This document shows positions 62,455 through 64,000 of a stretch of DNA of 64,000 nt, piece by piece. The position numbers and the translations under genes were made by a program. The DNA is from Variovorax sp. TBS-050B (GTDB taxonomy: Bacteria; Pseudomonadota; Gammaproteobacteria; Burkholderiales; Burkholderiaceae_C). Under the pieces are notes generated by a model. It saw only the letters and a list, made by a program, of their open reading frames with translations. It was not told the origin of the DNA and did not search any database. The first letter of the stretch is position 1. Each line of letters begins with the position of its first letter. The stretch is taken from positions 1,835,001 to 1,899,000 of the forward strand of contig NZ_JARXYR010000002.1 in NCBI RefSeq assembly GCF_029893635.1, written 5' to 3'.

Positions 62455-62483
62455 TTGCGCGTCGCAGGCGGCCTCGCCACAAT
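62455..62483 (+). promoter_or_regulatory. Predicted sigma70 promoter of the 62.5-kb leader RNA
   Basis: TTGCGC at 62455-62460 and CACAAT at 62478-62483 are separated by exactly 17 bases. Transcription would begin near 62490 and produce a leader of about 195 nt up to the terminator at 62653-62685, followed by the small basic protein gene. Confidence 0.5.
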
Positions 62484-62566
62484 CCGCCCTTCTTTTTTCA
62501 GCGACAGTTTTTATTTCCATCCGCGCGCACGGCGACGATCGACCTCCCGTGCGACACCTCAGCTCC

Positions 62567-62590
62567 ATGAACCGTCTCCTGAACACCTGA
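62567..62590 (+). CDS. Possible leader peptide MNRLLNT
   Basis: A seven-codon ORF (ATG 62567, TGA 62588-62590) inside the leader, ending 12 bases before the candidate antiterminator segment. There is no strong Shine-Dalgarno (CAGCTCC upstream). It contains two adjacent leucine codons (CTC CTG). Its translation is unproven; it is recorded because its place relative to the alternative hairpins is what a ribosome-sensing attenuator would need. Confidence 0.3.
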   Translation: MNRLLNT

Positions 62591-62602
62591 CGCACACCGA
62601 CC

Positions 62603-62685
62603 GCCCCGGCCGGAGGTGCATCCACGCATCCCGCCGCGGCCGAATCGACAAGGGCCCCGCGCGCAAGCATTGCCGGGGCCTTTTT
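62603..62685 (+). promoter_or_regulatory. Candidate transcription attenuator (alternative hairpins)
   Basis: GCCCCGGC at 62603-62610 is the exact reverse complement of 62672-62679, which is also the 3' arm of the terminator hairpin. Pairing 62603-62610 with 62672-62679 would prevent the terminator stem 62653-62659/62674-62680 from forming. The two folds are mutually exclusive, as in attenuators and riboswitches. The effector is unknown and no known riboswitch class was recognised. Confidence 0.45.
62653..62685 (+). terminator. Intrinsic terminator upstream of the 71-residue protein gene
   Basis: GGCCCCG (62653-62659) pairs with CGGGGCC (62674-62680) across a 14-base loop, followed by TTTTTGTTTTT. 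It lies just 24 bases before the downstream start codon, so it would cut off that gene's transcription unless read through or prevented. Confidence 0.8.
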
Positions 62686-62709
62686 GTTTTTGATTCGGAG
62701 TGTGTGCAC

Positions 62710-62925
62710 ATGAGTGCTCAACGCAAGGCCCGCGACGACGACAAGCGTCTGGGCCGGTTCTATTTTTCGATGCCGGGGCAGGCCCCGCGCAACCCGGTCG
62801 TGGCCGCGATGGCGCGCCGCGCATCGAGCCAGGGGGCAGGGCGCCACCTGCGCACCCATCGCGCCGAGCGGCGCGCGCAGAAGGTCGCGCTGCAGAAGGC
62901 GGCGCGCGAGCTGAAGGAGGACTGA
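62710..62925 (+). CDS. Small basic hypothetical protein
   Basis: 71 residues, no recognised domain. MSAQRKARDDDKRLGRFYFSMP is followed by an arginine- and lysine-rich helix-prone second half (RHLRTHRAERRAQKVALQKAARELKED); the net charge is strongly positive, which would suit RNA, DNA or ribosome binding. There are no membrane segments and no cysteines. The start at 62710 follows a purine-containing GGAGTGTGTGCAC. It sits directly behind an intrinsic terminator and leader, and converges with the MFS gene 13 bases on. Function is unknown. Confidence 0.65.
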   Translation: MSAQRKARDDDKRLGRFYFSMPGQAPRNPVVAAMARRASSQGAGRHLRTHRAERRAQKVALQKAARELKED

Positions 62926-62938
62926 GGGACCGCCGACC

Positions 62939-64000
62939 CTAGCGGGCCGCGGCTTTCCCGTGCGAGCGCGGCAGCAGCCGGAAGGCCGTGCTGCCCGCCA
63001 CCAGCATGGCCGTGATCGTGAGGAACACCGCGCGGTACGCCTCGACGCCGTGCGCGCCGGCCCACGAGGCAGCCACGCCGGTGGTCCACTGCATCAGCGA
63101 CACGCCGAGGAAGATCGCCATGTTGAGCAGCGAGAGCGCGCGCCCCGTCATCGCCGCCGGATAGGCCGCGCGCGTGTACGAGTACTGCAGCACCGAGTAG
63201 CCCGAGAGCAGCCCATAGACGATCGGCAGGCCGATGTCGAGCGCGAGCGAATGCGTGCAGGCCATCAGCGCGAACATCGCGGCGGCGACGAGCGCGCAGA
63301 CCATGAGCCAGCGCCCGCGCCGCGCATCGCCCGGATCGAGGCGACCGAAGAGCACGGGGCTCACGATGCCCGCGAGGGTCATCACCAGCGCCACGTTGCC
63401 GGCGTTCACGAGCGACAGCCCGTGCCGGTCGTGCAGCACCGGGCCGAGCCACAGTCCGCGCAGCGTGATGAAGGCCGCGTAAGAGACGCAGGCGAAGCAC
63501 AGCAGTCCGAGCGTGTGCGGCATCGCGAAGAGCGGCAGCAGCTCGCGCACCGCCTTGCCGAGCGACTGGCGCCCGGCCGCGGGCACCGGCACCGCGCGCG
63601 CCGGCTCGTGCACGCGCCAGAACACGAAGACCCACGACAGCAGCGCGAAGCCCGCGAGGCAGGCATAGCCCGCGCGCCAGCTCGCGGCCTCGATCAGCAG
63701 TGCGAGCGGCGTGCCGGTGAAGAGGATGCCGAGGCCCGACATGCTCATCGCCAGCCCCGACATCGCGGTGAAGCGCGAAGCCTCGAAGTGCCGCGCGATG
63801 AACACGGTGCAGGCCAGGAAGGCCGGCGCGCAGCCGATGCCGATCATCGCCTGCCCGAGCAGCAGCGCATGGAAGCTCGGCGCCAGCGCGCACAGCACCG
63901 CGCCCGCGATCGCGAGCGGAAAGGCGGTGAGCACCGTGCGCCGCACGCCGTAGAGGTCGATCGACACGCCCATCGCGAGCTGCGTCGCGCCGAACATGAA
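62939..64000 (-). CDS. MFS transporter, N-terminus beyond the window
   Basis: At least 353 residues of a major facilitator protein; the beginning lies beyond base 64000. Visible are YGVRRTVLTAFPLAIAGAVLCAL, a GQAMIGIGCAPAFLACTVFIARHF helix pair and about ten transmembrane segments in all, ending RLLPRSHGKAAAR. The pattern is of a single-component permease of the organic-anion or sugar type; the substrate is not identifiable. It converges with the small basic protein gene. Confidence 0.85.
   Translation of the reverse strand, partial: FMFGATQLAMGVSIDLYGVRRTVLTAFPLAIAGAVLCALAPSFHALLLGQAMIGIGCAPAFLACTVFIARHFEASRFTAMSGLAMSMSGLGILFTGTPLALLIEAASWRAGYACLAGFALLSWVFVFWRVHEPARAVPVPAAGRQSLGKAVRELLPLFAMPHTLGLLCFACVSYAAFITLRGLWLGPVLHDRHGLSLVNAGNVALVMTLAGIVSPVLFGRLDPGDARRGRWLMVCALVAAAMFALMACTHSLALDIGLPIVYGLLSGYSVLQYSYTRAAYPAAMTGRALSLLNMAIFLGVSLMQWTTGVAASWAGAHGVEAYRAVFLTITAMLVAGSTAFRLLPRSHGKAAAR

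Overview
The window is about 70% GC, densely coded, and has the gene content and motif spellings of a betaproteobacterium of the family Comamonadaceae; a Variovorax-like genome is the best guess. Pointers are ptsN with hprK, the fur/bamE/dapB/exbB/exbD block, leuS-lptE-holA, the ATP-grasp type of gshA, tctCBA and Bug transport proteins, many LysR regulators, and GTG/TTG starts. The genus is inferred from gene content and not from a marker gene. I see no rRNA, tRNA, CRISPR array, insertion sequence or prophage.

Layout. 1-1488: end of a UvrD/Rep-type helicase with an apparent one-base frameshift. 1650-7107: housekeeping block of hpf, ptsN, hprK, fur (opposite strand), bamE, dapB and an ExbB/ExbD pair. 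7144-18517: six-gene minus-strand glycogen operon (GH13 glucosidase, glgB, glgX, glgC, glgA, glgP); glgP carries a second one-base frameshift of the same kind as the helicase. 18647-23342: accessory cluster of a flavin-dependent oxidoreductase, two AhpD/CMD-fold proteins, an opine-dehydrogenase-like protein and an orphan Bug binding protein. 23525-32780: leuS, lptE, holA, proA, gshA, kup, with long inverted-repeat elements in the holA-proA gap and just after kup. 33000-39986: a GntR-controlled ureide/amide-type locus (NTF2-like protein, PuuE-like deacetylase, GntR) divergent from a branched-chain-amino-acid-type ABC transporter in which permease and both ATPases are one polypeptide; three evenly spaced GAATTGTC sites lie between. 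40043-42273: benE-like transporter and gshB. 42292-45836: Fur-box-controlled TonB receptor and PepSY membrane protein. 45906-54934: glutamine amidotransferase, orphan Tat-exported binding protein, DHA2 efflux pump, zinc metallopeptidase, PPi-dependent phosphofructokinase with a CWC protein, enoyl-CoA hydratase/thiolase pair, DUF2917 protein. 55017-62412: LysR, fasciclin lipoprotein, then a LysR-controlled catabolic operon (hydroxyacid dehydrogenase, tctC, tctB, tctA, RraA-like aldolase). 62413-62925: a leader with promoter, tiny ORF, alternative hairpins and an intrinsic terminator just before a 71-residue basic protein. 62939-64000: an MFS transporter cut by the window end.

How the genes work together: the glg operon encodes both synthesis (GlgC, GlgA, GlgB) and breakdown (GlgP, GlgX, GH13) of glycogen. 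The GntR and second LysR loci are each a regulator, an uptake system and one or two enzymes, typical of scavenging organic acids or ureides. The TonB/PepSY pair is an iron-uptake unit under the Fur protein encoded at 3896-4315. The least explained and most testable items are the putative attenuator at 62455-62710, the palindromic repeat elements, the evenly spaced GntR operators, the three-domain ABC transporter, and the pair of identical-type frameshifts, which probably reflect consensus errors.
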